Below are positions 25,913-34,512 of a DNA stretch of 64,000 bases, one piece after another. The first letter of the stretch is position 1. Each line of letters opens with the position of its first letter. The stretch is from contig NZ_JAEFCF010000010.1 of assembly GCF_016405985.1 (NCBI RefSeq), forward strand, positions 62,001-126,000, read 5' to 3'. The notes beneath the pieces are model-generated. The model did not search any database. It was not told the origin of the DNA and saw nothing but the letters and a program-made list of their open reading frames with translations. Source of the stretch: Paracoccus sp. IB05 (lineage in GTDB: Bacteria > Pseudomonadota > Alphaproteobacteria > Rhodobacterales > Rhodobacteraceae). Made by a program: the position numbers and the translations under genes.

Positions 25913-26944
25913 ATGATCAAGGTCCGCGCGAAGGCGCCGCTGCGGCTGGGTCTGGCGGGTGGGGGCACCGATGTTGCCCCCTATTCCGATGATTTCGGCG
26001 GCATGGTGCTGAATGCCACTGTTTCGCTGCATGCCTATTGCACTGTGGCAAGCCGCGATGACGGACAGGTCTCGTTCGAGGCGCTGGATATCGAGGCGGT
26101 GTTTACCCATGCCGCGACCCCCGTCCTGCCGGTCGATCACGAGCTCGCGCTGATCGCGCAATGCTATAACCGCATCGTGGCGGATTACTGCAAGGGCCAG
26201 CCCTTTGCCTGCACCATCCAGACCCATGCCGATGTACCGCCGGGCTCTGGCCTCGGGTCTTCGTCCACCATGGTTGTCGCGGTGATCACGGCGCTGGCTG
26301 AATTCCTGCGGCTGCCTTTGGGCGAATATGAAATCGCGCATCTGGCCTTCGTGATCGAGCGCCAGGATCTCGGCCTCGCCGGCGGCAAACAGGATCAGTA
26401 TGCGGCCACTTTTGGCGGCTTCAACCTGATGGAATTTTACGCCGATGACCGGGTGATCATCAACCCGCTGCGCCTGCGCCGCTCGATTGTGTCTGAACTC
26501 GAGGCGGGGCTGATCCTTTATTTCTCGGGCCGCTCGCGCGCATCGGCGCAGATCATCGATGAACAGGTCCGCAATGTGAAATCCGGCGCCACCAAATCCA
26601 TCGACGCGATGCACCGGCTGAAAGACCAGGCACGCCAGATGAAAGAGGCGCTGCTGCTTGGCGATTTCCCCGCTTTTGGCGAGGTAATGCGCCAGGGCTG
26701 GAGCGCGAAGCGTGACATGGCCTCCACGATCTCCAACGAGGGGATCGAAGCGGTGCTTGATGCCGCGATGGCGGCCGGCGCGCATGGCGGCAAGATTTCA
26801 GGCGCAGGCGGCGGCGGGTTCATCATGATCTCGGTCCCGCCCGAGCGCAAACCCACCGTATTGCGCGCGCTGAAAAGCCATGACGGCACGGTGTTCAATT
26901 GCACATTTACCAGTGAAGGGGCACAGGCATGGACCGTGCGATAG
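25913..26944 (+). CDS. hddA: D-glycero-alpha-D-manno-heptose 7-phosphate kinase (HddA-like GHMP kinase)
   Basis: A 343-residue GHMP kinase. KAPLRLGLAGGGTDVAPYSDDFGG at the N-terminus is the substrate-side motif, PPGSGLGSSSTMVVAVI the ATP-binding glycine-rich loop, and GAHGGKISGAGGGGFIMI the third GHMP motif. The HddA reaction is phosphorylation of D-glycero-D-manno-heptose 7-phosphate at C1 to the alpha-1,7-bisphosphate. GGAGGGG is close to ATG 25913. The gene overlaps gmhA by 16 bases. The presence of gmhA and the hddC-gmhB fusion next to it makes HddA far more likely than other GHMP sugar kinases. Confidence 0.9.
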   Translation: MIKVRAKAPLRLGLAGGGTDVAPYSDDFGGMVLNATVSLHAYCTVASRDDGQVSFEALDIEAVFTHAATPVLPVDHELALIAQCYNRIVADYCKGQPFACTIQTHADVPPGSGLGSSSTMVVAVITALAEFLRLPLGEYEIAHLAFVIERQDLGLAGGKQDQYAATFGGFNLMEFYADDRVIINPLRLRRSIVSELEAGLILYFSGRSRASAQIIDEQVRNVKSGATKSIDAMHRLKDQARQMKEALLLGDFPAFGEVMRQGWSAKRDMASTISNEGIEAVLDAAMAAGAHGGKISGAGGGGFIMISVPPERKPTVLRALKSHDGTVFNCTFTSEGAQAWTVR

Positions 26945-27525
26945 AGGATTTCATCGAGGCCGAGTTCAACGCTTCGCGTCAGACCATTGCCGCCCTGTAT
27001 GACGACCGCGCTTACCGCGAAGCGGCGGCGGCGGTGGCCGATCTCTACACCGGACGGCTCAGGGCGGGCAGCAAGCTCTTATTCGCGGGGAATGGCGGCT
27101 CTGCCGGGGATGCGCAGCATATCGCGGGGGAATTCGTCTCGCGGTTCCATTTCGACCGGCCCGGCCTCGCGGCGATCGCGCTGTCGACCGATACCTCGAT
27201 CATGACTGCGATCGGCAATGATTACGGCTATGAGCGGGTGTTTTCCCGCCAGATCGAGGCGCTTGGCCAGACAGGCGATGTGCTGACCGTACTCTCGACC
27301 TCCGGCAATTCCCCGAACATCCTCAAGGCCATCGAGGCCGCGAAGGAACGCGGCATCACGGTGGTCGGCATGACCGGCGGCACCGGCGGCAAGATGGCGG
27401 GGCTTTGCGATCATCTCCTCGTCGCGCCCTCGCCGGTGACGCCGCGCATCCAGGAATGCCATCTGGTGACCTATCACCTGCTATGTGCCCTGGTTGAGGC
27501 GCGGATGTTCGGCAAGCTGGCATGA
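26929..27525 (+). CDS. gmhA: Sedoheptulose 7-phosphate isomerase
   Basis: A 198-residue SIS-domain isomerase that converts sedoheptulose 7-phosphate into D-glycero-D-manno-heptose 7-phosphate. Visible motifs are LLFAGNGGSAGDAQHIAGEFVSRF (active-site Ser and Glu-containing helix), ALSTDTSIMTAIGNDYGYERVFSRQIE, LSTSGNSPNILKAIEAAKERG and the C-terminal IQECHLVTYHLLCALVE with the conserved His. It begins inside the hddA gene (16-base overlap) and its own stop overlaps the next start, showing a tightly coupled operon. Confidence 0.94.
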   Translation: MDRAIEDFIEAEFNASRQTIAALYDDRAYREAAAAVADLYTGRLRAGSKLLFAGNGGSAGDAQHIAGEFVSRFHFDRPGLAAIALSTDTSIMTAIGNDYGYERVFSRQIEALGQTGDVLTVLSTSGNSPNILKAIEAAKERGITVVGMTGGTGGKMAGLCDHLLVAPSPVTPRIQECHLVTYHLLCALVEARMFGKLA

Positions 27526-28775
27526 CAGCAAGCCCGGCCGTCAGGCAGGCGGTTCTGCTGGTCGGCGGCCTTGGCACCAGGCTGGGCGCGCTGACGAAAT
27601 GCACGCCAAAGCCGCTGTTGCCGGTCGCGGGCCGGCCCTTTCTCGACACGCTGGTGACTTGGCTCGCCCGCGCAGGCGTCGAAGAGATCATCCTCTCAAC
27701 CGGCTATCTCGCCGGCAGTTTCGAGGGATTCATCCGCGAGGGCGAGGCCTCGGGCCGCTGGCATGGCCCGACCGGCCGCCCCGTCACCTTGCGCGAAAGC
27801 CGCGAGGCCGAACCGCTTGGCACCGGCGGCGCGCTGACGCTGCTCAGAGGCCAGCTGGACCCGCGGTTTTTCCTGGTGAATGGCGACAGTTTCTTCGGCT
27901 GCGATCCGATCCGGGTTGCCGCCCGCGCCGAAGCTCTGCCCGCCGGTCATGCCGTGATGACCACCCGCGCGGTGCCCGACACCGCCCGCTTCGGGCGGGT
28001 CGAGGCCGATGCAACCGGGCGTGTCACCGGCTTTCGCGAAAAGGGTGTCACGGGGCCTGGCCAGATCAATGCCGGCCTGACCGTGCTGCCGGCTGCGGTG
28101 CTTGATCGTATCACTGCGCTGCCCTGTTCCATCGAGCAGGAAATCTACCCGGCGCTGGCCGCTGAGGGTCTGCTGCATGCCGTGCCGCAAGACGGGTTCT
28201 TCATCGATATCGGCCTGCCCGAAACCTATGCCGAGGCGCAGATTGCCCTTCCGGCCGCAACCCGCCGTCCGGCGGTGTTCTTTGACCGCGACGGGGTTCT
28301 GAACCGCGATTCCGGCTATACCCACCGCATCGAAGACCTCACCCTGACCGAAGGCGCCGCCGCGGCCGTGGCACTCGCCCGCGCCAACGGCTTTCAGACC
28401 GTGGTCGTCACCAACCAGGCCGGGATCGGGCGGGGGCTTTATACCGAAGCCGATATGAATGCTTTCCACGCGGCCCTGAATGCCGCATTGCGCCGCGAGG
28501 GCGGCTGGATCGACGCTTTCTACCACTGCCCCTTTCACCCCGAGGCGCAGATCGACGCGCTGCGCCACGCCGATCACCCTGACCGCAAGCCCAATCCAGG
28601 CATGATCCTGCGCGCCGCAAGGGACATGGATATCGACCTGAGCCGCTCTCTCCTGATAGGAGACCGGCAAAGCGATCTCCAGGCGGCGCAGGCTGCCGGC
28701 ATCCGCTCCGGCCTCTATAACGGGGGGCGGCTTGTGGATCTGCTACAAGACATTTTGAACGCCGCCCGCCCGTGA
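27522..28775 (+). CDS. Fused heptose 1-phosphate guanylyltransferase and heptose 1,7-bisphosphate phosphatase (HddC-GmhB)
   Basis: A 417-residue two-domain protein. Residues 1 to about 245 form a nucleotidyltransferase (LLVGGLGTRLGALTKCTPKPLLPVAGRPFLD, with NGDSFFGCDP and FIDIGLPETYAEAQ). Residues about 248-417 form a HAD phosphatase of the GmhB type (FFDRDGVLNRDSGYTHRIED with catalytic Asp pair, VVVTNQAGIGRG, a Cys/His-containing FYHCPFHPEA loop as in zinc-binding GmhB, and LIGDRQSDLQAAQAAGI). The two would act in succession: the phosphatase removes the C7 phosphate and the transferase makes GDP-D-glycero-alpha-D-manno-heptose. These are usually separate genes. The start overlaps the gmhA stop (ATGA). 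HddC rather than HldE chemistry is inferred from the neighbouring HddA kinase. Confidence 0.9.
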   Translation: MTASPAVRQAVLLVGGLGTRLGALTKCTPKPLLPVAGRPFLDTLVTWLARAGVEEIILSTGYLAGSFEGFIREGEASGRWHGPTGRPVTLRESREAEPLGTGGALTLLRGQLDPRFFLVNGDSFFGCDPIRVAARAEALPAGHAVMTTRAVPDTARFGRVEADATGRVTGFREKGVTGPGQINAGLTVLPAAVLDRITALPCSIEQEIYPALAAEGLLHAVPQDGFFIDIGLPETYAEAQIALPAATRRPAVFFDRDGVLNRDSGYTHRIEDLTLTEGAAAAVALARANGFQTVVVTNQAGIGRGLYTEADMNAFHAALNAALRREGGWIDAFYHCPFHPEAQIDALRHADHPDRKPNPGMILRAARDMDIDLSRSLLIGDRQSDLQAAQAAGIRSGLYNGGRLVDLLQDILNAARP

Positions 28776-28783
28776 GGGCTCGC

Positions 28784-28809
28784 CCCGATGCGAACACCCG
28801 ATGCGAACA
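28784..28809 (+). repeat. 13-base tandem duplication at the start of the large glycosyltransferase gene
   Basis: CCCGATGCGAACA occurs twice back to back (28784-28796 and 28797-28809). Each copy carries an ATG, at 28788 and 28801. Because 13 is not a multiple of three, only the first ATG is in frame with the large gene. Confidence 0.85.
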
Positions 28810-31800
28810 GCAGAAGCGATACCCAGATGACGAAACCCGCCGAGACGAGGAAGAAATCCGACCGCAAGGCGGCAAAGAAATTGCGGTCTGACACGGCGCA
28901 GCAGGATGTGGTTGCAGCCTCTGGCGCAGTCGCGTCACCCGAAGGCGCGTCACCTGCCACAGCGGCCCAGGCGAAACCAGCCGCCCCGGCGAAAGCGCCG
29001 CGCCTGCCTGCCGCGCGGCGGAGCAAGCTGGCGGGTCCGGCGCCCCGCCAGACATTTTCTGCGCCCATCGCCGCAGGCCTGGTCGATCACCTGCTGACCG
29101 AGGCGCTGAAGGCGGGGCGCGATCACGCGACCGAAGTGATGAGCTGGCACGCGCATTTCCCCTTTGCCCGCGCGCTGATCTCGCTGCTGGAGCCGCGCCT
29201 CGTGGTGGAACTTGGGGTCCATAAGGGGGATTCGCTGTTGTCGATGGCGGGCTCGATGCGCGATCTGGGGCAATCCGGGCGGCTGATCGGCATCGACACC
29301 TGGGGCGGCGACGACCATGCCGGCCATTATGACGGCGATGCGATCCTGCCCGATCTGATGCGGCGCGCGGCGGGCTTTGGCCCCTCGCTGACGCTCTTGC
29401 GCTCGACCTTCGCCGAGGCGCTGCCGGGCTTTGCCGATGGCAGCATCGACCTTCTGCATATCGACGGGCTGCATACTTATGAGGCCGTGCGCGAGGATTT
29501 CACCTCCTGGCTGCCGAAACTGGCGCCGGGCGGGGTGGTGATGTTCCATGACACCGCCGTCACCAGCGATGATTTCGGGGTCTGGCAGCTTTGGGAAGAG
29601 ATCCGCACCCTCGGCCCCTCGTGCAATTTCCCCTTCGGCAACGGCCTTGGCGTGCTGGCGCCCGGCAAGGCCGTCGCGCCGGAAGTGGCCCAGCTGCTGG
29701 AAAGCATCGACCGCGGCGAGGACCGGGCCGGGCGCAATATCGCCCGCCTCTTCGAAGCGATTGGCCTTGCGCATGAGGCAGGCTCGCTGCGGCAGGCCCT
29801 GCAAGATCAGGCCAGCACGCAGGAGGCGAGGCTCGTGGAGGAGCGCAGCCGCGCCGGAACCGAGATCGACCGGCTGAACCAGCTGATCAACGCGGAACGC
29901 GCGCAGGCAGGCGCCGAATTCACCCGTCTGCGCGCCGAGGCCGAAACCCGCGAGACATCGGCGCGCGAGGCCTCGCGTCTTGTGGTCGCCAATCTGCAAA
30001 ACCGGCTGGAAGATGAACGTCGCATCGCCGGATCGGAACAGGCGCGGCTGGAACAGCTGATCAGTTCCGAGCGAGAGCGCGCGACCCTGGAATTCCGCCG
30101 GCTGGAGCAGGAGGCCACGCAGCGCGAGGCAGCCGCCCTGACCCGCTCTGCGGGAGAAATCGCCCGCCTGGAGACCCTTGTCGCCGAGGAACGCCTCCGC
30201 GCACAGGCCGAGTTCACCCGACTTGCGGAAGATGGCGACCGGCGCGTGGCCGAAGAACAGGCACTGGCCCGTGACGAAAGCGCAAGGGTCCGTCAGGAGG
30301 TTGACGATCAGCTTGCCGCCCGCGACAGCCAGATCGCCCAGCTGCGCGCTCAGGCCGAGGATGAAGCCGCAGCGCTTGCGAAGCTGCAAGCAGAGAACGC
30401 GGCATTCACCGCCGCACGGGCGGCGCTGGCCGAACGCAACGCCTTTCTCGACGAAGCGGAAACCGCGCGCCGCCTCGACCGCGAGGCGTTTTCCGCCGAG
30501 GAGGCGCGGCTCAATCAGCTGATCCACGAAGACCGCGCCGCAGGTGGTGCAGAGATCGACCGGCTGAACCGCGAGATCGCCGGGCTGCATCGTGATTACC
30601 AGGGCGCACTGCACAATGCGCGGCTGAAAAGCCGCCTGGTGCGGCGGTTCAAACGCCTGGCCTTCCCGCTGTTCCGGGCATTGCCCATCCCGCGAAAGAC
30701 GAAGAACCGGCTCCGGCTGGCGATCATCAACCGCTATGGCCAGCAATTGCAGCTGGTGCCGCCGAAATCACCGGCCCTGACGACGCAGACCCAGCTGCTG
30801 CTGCGCCAGGTCTCGCCGCGCACCCTCGCGCTCGCCCGCGCCTCTACCGGCGCACCGGTGGATCTGCCGAATCGCTCGGTCTCGGTGATCATCCCGGTCT
30901 ATAACCAGATCGAATATACGCTGCGCTGCCTCGATTCGATCCGCCTGAACACCCAGGACATCGACTATGAGGTGATCGTGGTCGATGACTGTTCGTCGGA
31001 CATGACCGAGATCATGCTCTCGGCGCGCGACGACATCACCTATCTGCGCAACCCGGAAAACCGTGGCTTTATCGGGTCGTGCAATGCCGGCCTGGCAAAG
31101 GCCACCAGGACCTATGTCTGCTATCTGAACAACGATACCGAAGTGACGCCGCGCTGGCTTTCGGCGCTGGTCGACACCTTCGAAATGCATCCCGGCACCG
31201 GCATGGCGGGCGCGCAGCTGATCTATCCGGACGGGCGGCTGCAGGAGGCCGGCGGCCTCATCTGGGATGACTTTTCGGGCTGGAATTGGGGGCGGCTGCA
31301 AGACCCCGAGGCGCCGAAATACCAATATGCCCGCCAGGCGGATTACTGTTCGGGCGCCGCGATCCTGCTGCCCCGCGCTTTGGCAGATGCGATCGGTGGC
31401 TTTGATCCGGAATTCACCCCGGCTTATGGCGAAGACAGCGATATGGCCTTCCGCCTGCGGGCGATGGGACTGAGCGTGATGTATCAGCCGCTGTCGCGCG
31501 TGGTGCATTACGAGGGCGTGACCTCGGGCACCGACACGACCAAAGGCGTCAAGGCCTACCAGGTCATCAATGCCGAAAAGCTGAAACACCGCTGGTCACA
31601 TGTGCTGCCACATCAGGGCGAGAATGGTGTCGACCCGGACCGTGCGGCGGATCGGGGCCGCATTGGCCGCGTGCTGGTGATCGACCAGATCACCCCGGAA
31701 ACCGATAAGGATGCGGGTTCCATCACCGCGCTCGAACTGATGCTGGGATTGCGCGATCTGGGCTATAAGATCAGCTTCATCCCCTGTTCGAACTTTACCT

Positions 31801-33341
31801 TCATCCCGGATTATTCCGAACTTCTCGGCGCGCATGGCATTGAATCGGTGCTTTATCCCTTTGCGCGCTCGGTCGAGGATCACCTGACCCAGACCGGCGA
31901 CAGCTATGACGCGGTGGTGCTGTTCCGCGTCAATACCGCCAGCGATCATCTGGAGACGGTGCAGCGCCTCGCCCCGTCGGCGAAGGTGATCTTCCACAAT
32001 TCCGACCTGCATTTCCTGCGCGAGGAACGGGCGAAACAGGTCGACAATCCCAATATCGCCGAGGGCCGGATCTCGTCCGAGACCACCAAACGCGTCGAGC
32101 TATCGATCATCGAGGCGGCGGATGTGAATATCGTCCACTCGCATTACGAAAAAGAGCTGCTGGCTGACCTGCTGCCCGCGGCAAAGGTCGTGGTCTTCCC
32201 CTGGGTCTATGAGCCGCGGGGCGCCGGTAAAGCCTTTGCGAAGCGTCAGGATATCGTCTTCCTTGGTGGATATCGCCATTACCCCAATGTCGATGCCGTG
32301 CTGCATTACGCGAAGGATGTGGCGCCCCTGATGGGGGCGAAGATGGCGGGGGTGAAGTTCCGCGCCATCGGCTCGCACCCGACCGAAGAGATGAAGGCGC
32401 TGGCCTCGGACCATCTGCGGATCGAGGGCTTTGTCGAAGACCTTGACCCGGTGCTCGGATCGGCGCGGGTCATGCTGGTGCCGCTGCGCTACGGCGCGGG
32501 GCTCAAGGGCAAGATCGTGACCGCGATGGCACATGGTCTGCCGGTGGTGACCACCTCGGTCGGCGCCGAAGGCATGGCCCTGACCGATGGCGAGAATGTG
32601 CTGATCGCCGACAGTCCCGAGGACATGGCGGCGGCCGTGCAGCGGCTTTACTCCGATGCCGCGCTCTGGCAGCGGCTGGCGCTGAACGGGCTGCGTTTTG
32701 TGGCGAAAACCACCTCGCGCGAGGCCGGCTACCGTATCGTGGCCGAGATCCTCGACGCCGCCGGCATGGCGCAGCTGCCGCTCTTGCCGGCAGGCGTCAG
32801 TGATGACGGCGACGTTCCGGCGCATCACATGCCGGCGGGCACGCCCGCCGCGCTGCGCAACCCGGCTGAACTGGCCCGCGCGGCGCTGAAGGCCAGCGGC
32901 GCCCAGGGCAAGGTCAGCGACTGCCTTCTGTGGCTGCCGCATGGCACCAGCCTGAGCGCAGCACCCGGGCCCGCGCCGCGCATGATCCAGCTTGGCCAGC
33001 ATGAGGGCCAGGCGCCGAAGCTCTTCTCGGGGGTGGCCTGCCTGGTTCTGGACGCCTTTAACGACCAGAACACCGCCGAGGCCCTGCGCCAGGCAAAAGC
33101 CCAGGGCGCGCTGGAAAATGGCACCGTGATCTGCTTCCTGCCGCCGGTCCTCGCCATCCGCAATGGGGTCTGGACGCTGCATGACAGCCTCTCGGGCCTG
33201 GCGGTCGCCGATGCAGGCGCCCGTGCGCCCGCCCATATCCGTCATGCGGCGCTTATGGAGAGCCTCGGGTTGCGACCGCGCTGGCAGGCCGATGCGAGCC
33301 TTACCGGCTTCCCGGGCCTGACCCTGGCGGTTTTGGGCTGA
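28788..33341 (+). CDS. Multimodular methyltransferase / coiled-coil / GT2 / GT4 glycosyltransferase
   Basis: A protein of up to 1517 residues. Modules: a Lys/Ala-rich leader (1-85); a class I methyltransferase-like domain at about 100-320 (VVELGVHKGDS, LIGIDTWGGDDHAGHY, LLHIDGLHTYEAVREDF); a coiled coil at about 340-605 with repeated EER/RLNQLI blocks; a GT2 domain from about 698 (SVSVIIPVYNQIEYTLRCLDS, VVDDCSSD, CYLNNDTEVTPRW, YGEDSDMAFRLRAMG); a GT4-like domain at about 960-1330 (VFLGGYRHYPNVDAV, LVPLRYGAGLKGKIVTAMAHGLPVV); and a C-terminal tail of about 190 residues that I do not recognise. ATG 28788 gives the longest form; ATG 28827 (MTKPAETRKKSD) is equally plausible. It probably assembles and modifies a chain with two different linkages. 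It follows the heptose genes closely. Confidence 0.85.
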   Translation: MRTPDANSRSDTQMTKPAETRKKSDRKAAKKLRSDTAQQDVVAASGAVASPEGASPATAAQAKPAAPAKAPRLPAARRSKLAGPAPRQTFSAPIAAGLVDHLLTEALKAGRDHATEVMSWHAHFPFARALISLLEPRLVVELGVHKGDSLLSMAGSMRDLGQSGRLIGIDTWGGDDHAGHYDGDAILPDLMRRAAGFGPSLTLLRSTFAEALPGFADGSIDLLHIDGLHTYEAVREDFTSWLPKLAPGGVVMFHDTAVTSDDFGVWQLWEEIRTLGPSCNFPFGNGLGVLAPGKAVAPEVAQLLESIDRGEDRAGRNIARLFEAIGLAHEAGSLRQALQDQASTQEARLVEERSRAGTEIDRLNQLINAERAQAGAEFTRLRAEAETRETSAREASRLVVANLQNRLEDERRIAGSEQARLEQLISSERERATLEFRRLEQEATQREAAALTRSAGEIARLETLVAEERLRAQAEFTRLAEDGDRRVAEEQALARDESARVRQEVDDQLAARDSQIAQLRAQAEDEAAALAKLQAENAAFTAARAALAERNAFLDEAETARRLDREAFSAEEARLNQLIHEDRAAGGAEIDRLNREIAGLHRDYQGALHNARLKSRLVRRFKRLAFPLFRALPIPRKTKNRLRLAIINRYGQQLQLVPPKSPALTTQTQLLLRQVSPRTLALARASTGAPVDLPNRSVSVIIPVYNQIEYTLRCLDSIRLNTQDIDYEVIVVDDCSSDMTEIMLSARDDITYLRNPENRGFIGSCNAGLAKATRTYVCYLNNDTEVTPRWLSALVDTFEMHPGTGMAGAQLIYPDGRLQEAGGLIWDDFSGWNWGRLQDPEAPKYQYARQADYCSGAAILLPRALADAIGGFDPEFTPAYGEDSDMAFRLRAMGLSVMYQPLSRVVHYEGVTSGTDTTKGVKAYQVINAEKLKHRWSHVLPHQGENGVDPDRAADRGRIGRVLVIDQITPETDKDAGSITALELMLGLRDLGYKISFIPCSNFTFIPDYSELLGAHGIESVLYPFARSVEDHLTQTGDSYDAVVLFRVNTASDHLETVQRLAPSAKVIFHNSDLHFLREERAKQVDNPNIAEGRISSETTKRVELSIIEAADVNIVHSHYEKELLADLLPAAKVVVFPWVYEPRGAGKAFAKRQDIVFLGGYRHYPNVDAVLHYAKDVAPLMGAKMAGVKFRAIGSHPTEEMKALASDHLRIEGFVEDLDPVLGSARVMLVPLRYGAGLKGKIVTAMAHGLPVVTTSVGAEGMALTDGENVLIADSPEDMAAAVQRLYSDAALWQRLALNGLRFVAKTTSREAGYRIVAEILDAAGMAQLPLLPAGVSDDGDVPAHHMPAGTPAALRNPAELARAALKASGAQGKVSDCLLWLPHGTSLSAAPGPAPRMIQLGQHEGQAPKLFSGVACLVLDAFNDQNTAEALRQAKAQGALENGTVICFLPPVLAIRNGVWTLHDSLSGLAVADAGARAPAHIRHAALMESLGLRPRWQADASLTGFPGLTLAVLG

Positions 33342-33350
33342 ACGATTGCC

Positions 33351-33374
33351 GCCGGGGCCTCCGCTGGCCCCGGC
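33351..33374. terminator. Stem-loop between two converging genes
   Basis: A perfect 9-base stem (GCCGGGGCC at 33351-33359 and GGCCCCGGC at 33366-33374) with a 6-base loop lies between the end of the large glycosyltransferase gene and the end of the minus-strand kpsM-like gene. Being symmetrical it may end transcripts from both sides. Confidence 0.55.
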
Positions 33375-33390
33375 CCCGGCTCAGGCGGGA

Positions 33391-34212
33391 TCAGCGTTCG
33401 TACAAAAGCCGCTTCACATCCTTGCGCAACAGCAAAAGCCCGGTGACCCCCAGCGCCAGTGACACCAGCACGACATAAAGCGGCGAGGCATAGCTCGCGT
33501 CATAGGTCGGGTAAAAGCCCGACCGCATGATGCCAACGATATGCACATAGGGGTTGAACCAGAGATATTCGCGCAAGGCCAGTGGCAGCGAATTGAAGAT
33601 GAAGAAGACGCCCGAGATCATGAACAAAGGCCGCGAAATCAGCGCCCAGATCACATGCCAGAGGTGGAACCGCATGAACAGAAAGGCGTTCAGCGTGCCA
33701 AGCGACAGGCCGAACAGCGCCGCCAGCGCTATGGCTTCGGCGATTTGGGCAATGTCGACCACGGCGCGCGTGTCATAGAATGTGATGATCGTTGCCATAA
33801 CGATGTAGAAGACCAGAATTTCGACCGAGAAATTCACGAGAAACCGCGCCACGATCGCATCCACGAACGTCACCGCCGGATAGGCCAGCAAGGGTTTCGA
33901 GAACAAAAGCGAATTGCCGATCTTGTTGGTCAGCGTGGTCGCCATCAGGAAAGGCAGCAGGCCCGTGGCGTAGAACAATTCAAAACTGGTGCCGATGGCG
34001 GGGCTGTGGAACAGGAACGAGAAGGTGAAGGTCAGGATCGCGATCCCGGCCACCGGTTCGAGAATGGCCCAGATATAGCCGCCGGGCGTGCGGCCATAGG
34101 TGGTCGACATCTCGCGCAGCATCAGTGCCGCTATGGCGCGGAAACTCGCAAAGCTGCGCGTCTTCGTGCTGGAGGGAGCAGGTTTCTGAGGCTGGGAAAA
34201 ACGCGCCGTCAT
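33391..34212 (-). CDS. kpsM: KpsM-like ABC-2 permease for capsule or surface polysaccharide export
   Basis: A 273-residue inner-membrane permease with about six helices. Typical of polysaccharide exporters are ALMLREMSTTYGRTPGGYIWAILEPVAGIAILTFTFSFLF near the start and the C-terminal FNPYVHIVGIMRSGFYPTYDASYASPLYVVLVSLALGVTGLLLL, followed by a basic tail. It would form the transmembrane channel with the KpsT-like ATPase at 36591-37250. The frame is open to 34434, but that extension is arginine-rich shadow sequence; ATG 34212 fits the family. It is divergent from the kpsE-like gene, so the exporter parts are on both strands rather than in the usual single operon. Confidence 0.88.
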   Translation of the reverse strand: MTARFSQPQKPAPSSTKTRSFASFRAIAALMLREMSTTYGRTPGGYIWAILEPVAGIAILTFTFSFLFHSPAIGTSFELFYATGLLPFLMATTLTNKIGNSLLFSKPLLAYPAVTFVDAIVARFLVNFSVEILVFYIVMATIITFYDTRAVVDIAQIAEAIALAALFGLSLGTLNAFLFMRFHLWHVIWALISRPLFMISGVFFIFNSLPLALREYLWFNPYVHIVGIMRSGFYPTYDASYASPLYVVLVSLALGVTGLLLLRKDVKRLLYER

Positions 34213-34512
34213 TCGGATTGATCTCGCATCTGACAGGATGGCGGGCCGCATGCCCCCGTTTTCCGGAGCGGTCAGGATCCGTATGACCGGACCCCTCTGG
34301 CAGGGCCGGCGGCGCTGGCCAGGGCGAAAAACCAGGGCGCTGCCCCGAAGCCCCACCCACAGCGCGGCCTGTCTTTTGAAAATAACACCGGGCAACCGGC
34401 GGCGGCAAGCGCATTCGCGGCAGCGCCAGGGCACATATTCTGGTAATCCATCTGCGATAGGCCTATAGTCCGGCGACAGGCTACCGCAAACTCAGGCGCA
34501 GGTCAGGATCAA
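34213..34512. other. Divergent intergenic region between kpsM and kpsE
   Basis: These 300 bases separate two outward-facing exporter genes and must carry both promoters. TATAGT at 34464-34469 resembles a -10 element for the kpsE direction, but no good -35 was found 16-18 bases upstream. No small gene with a convincing start was seen. Confidence 0.4.
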
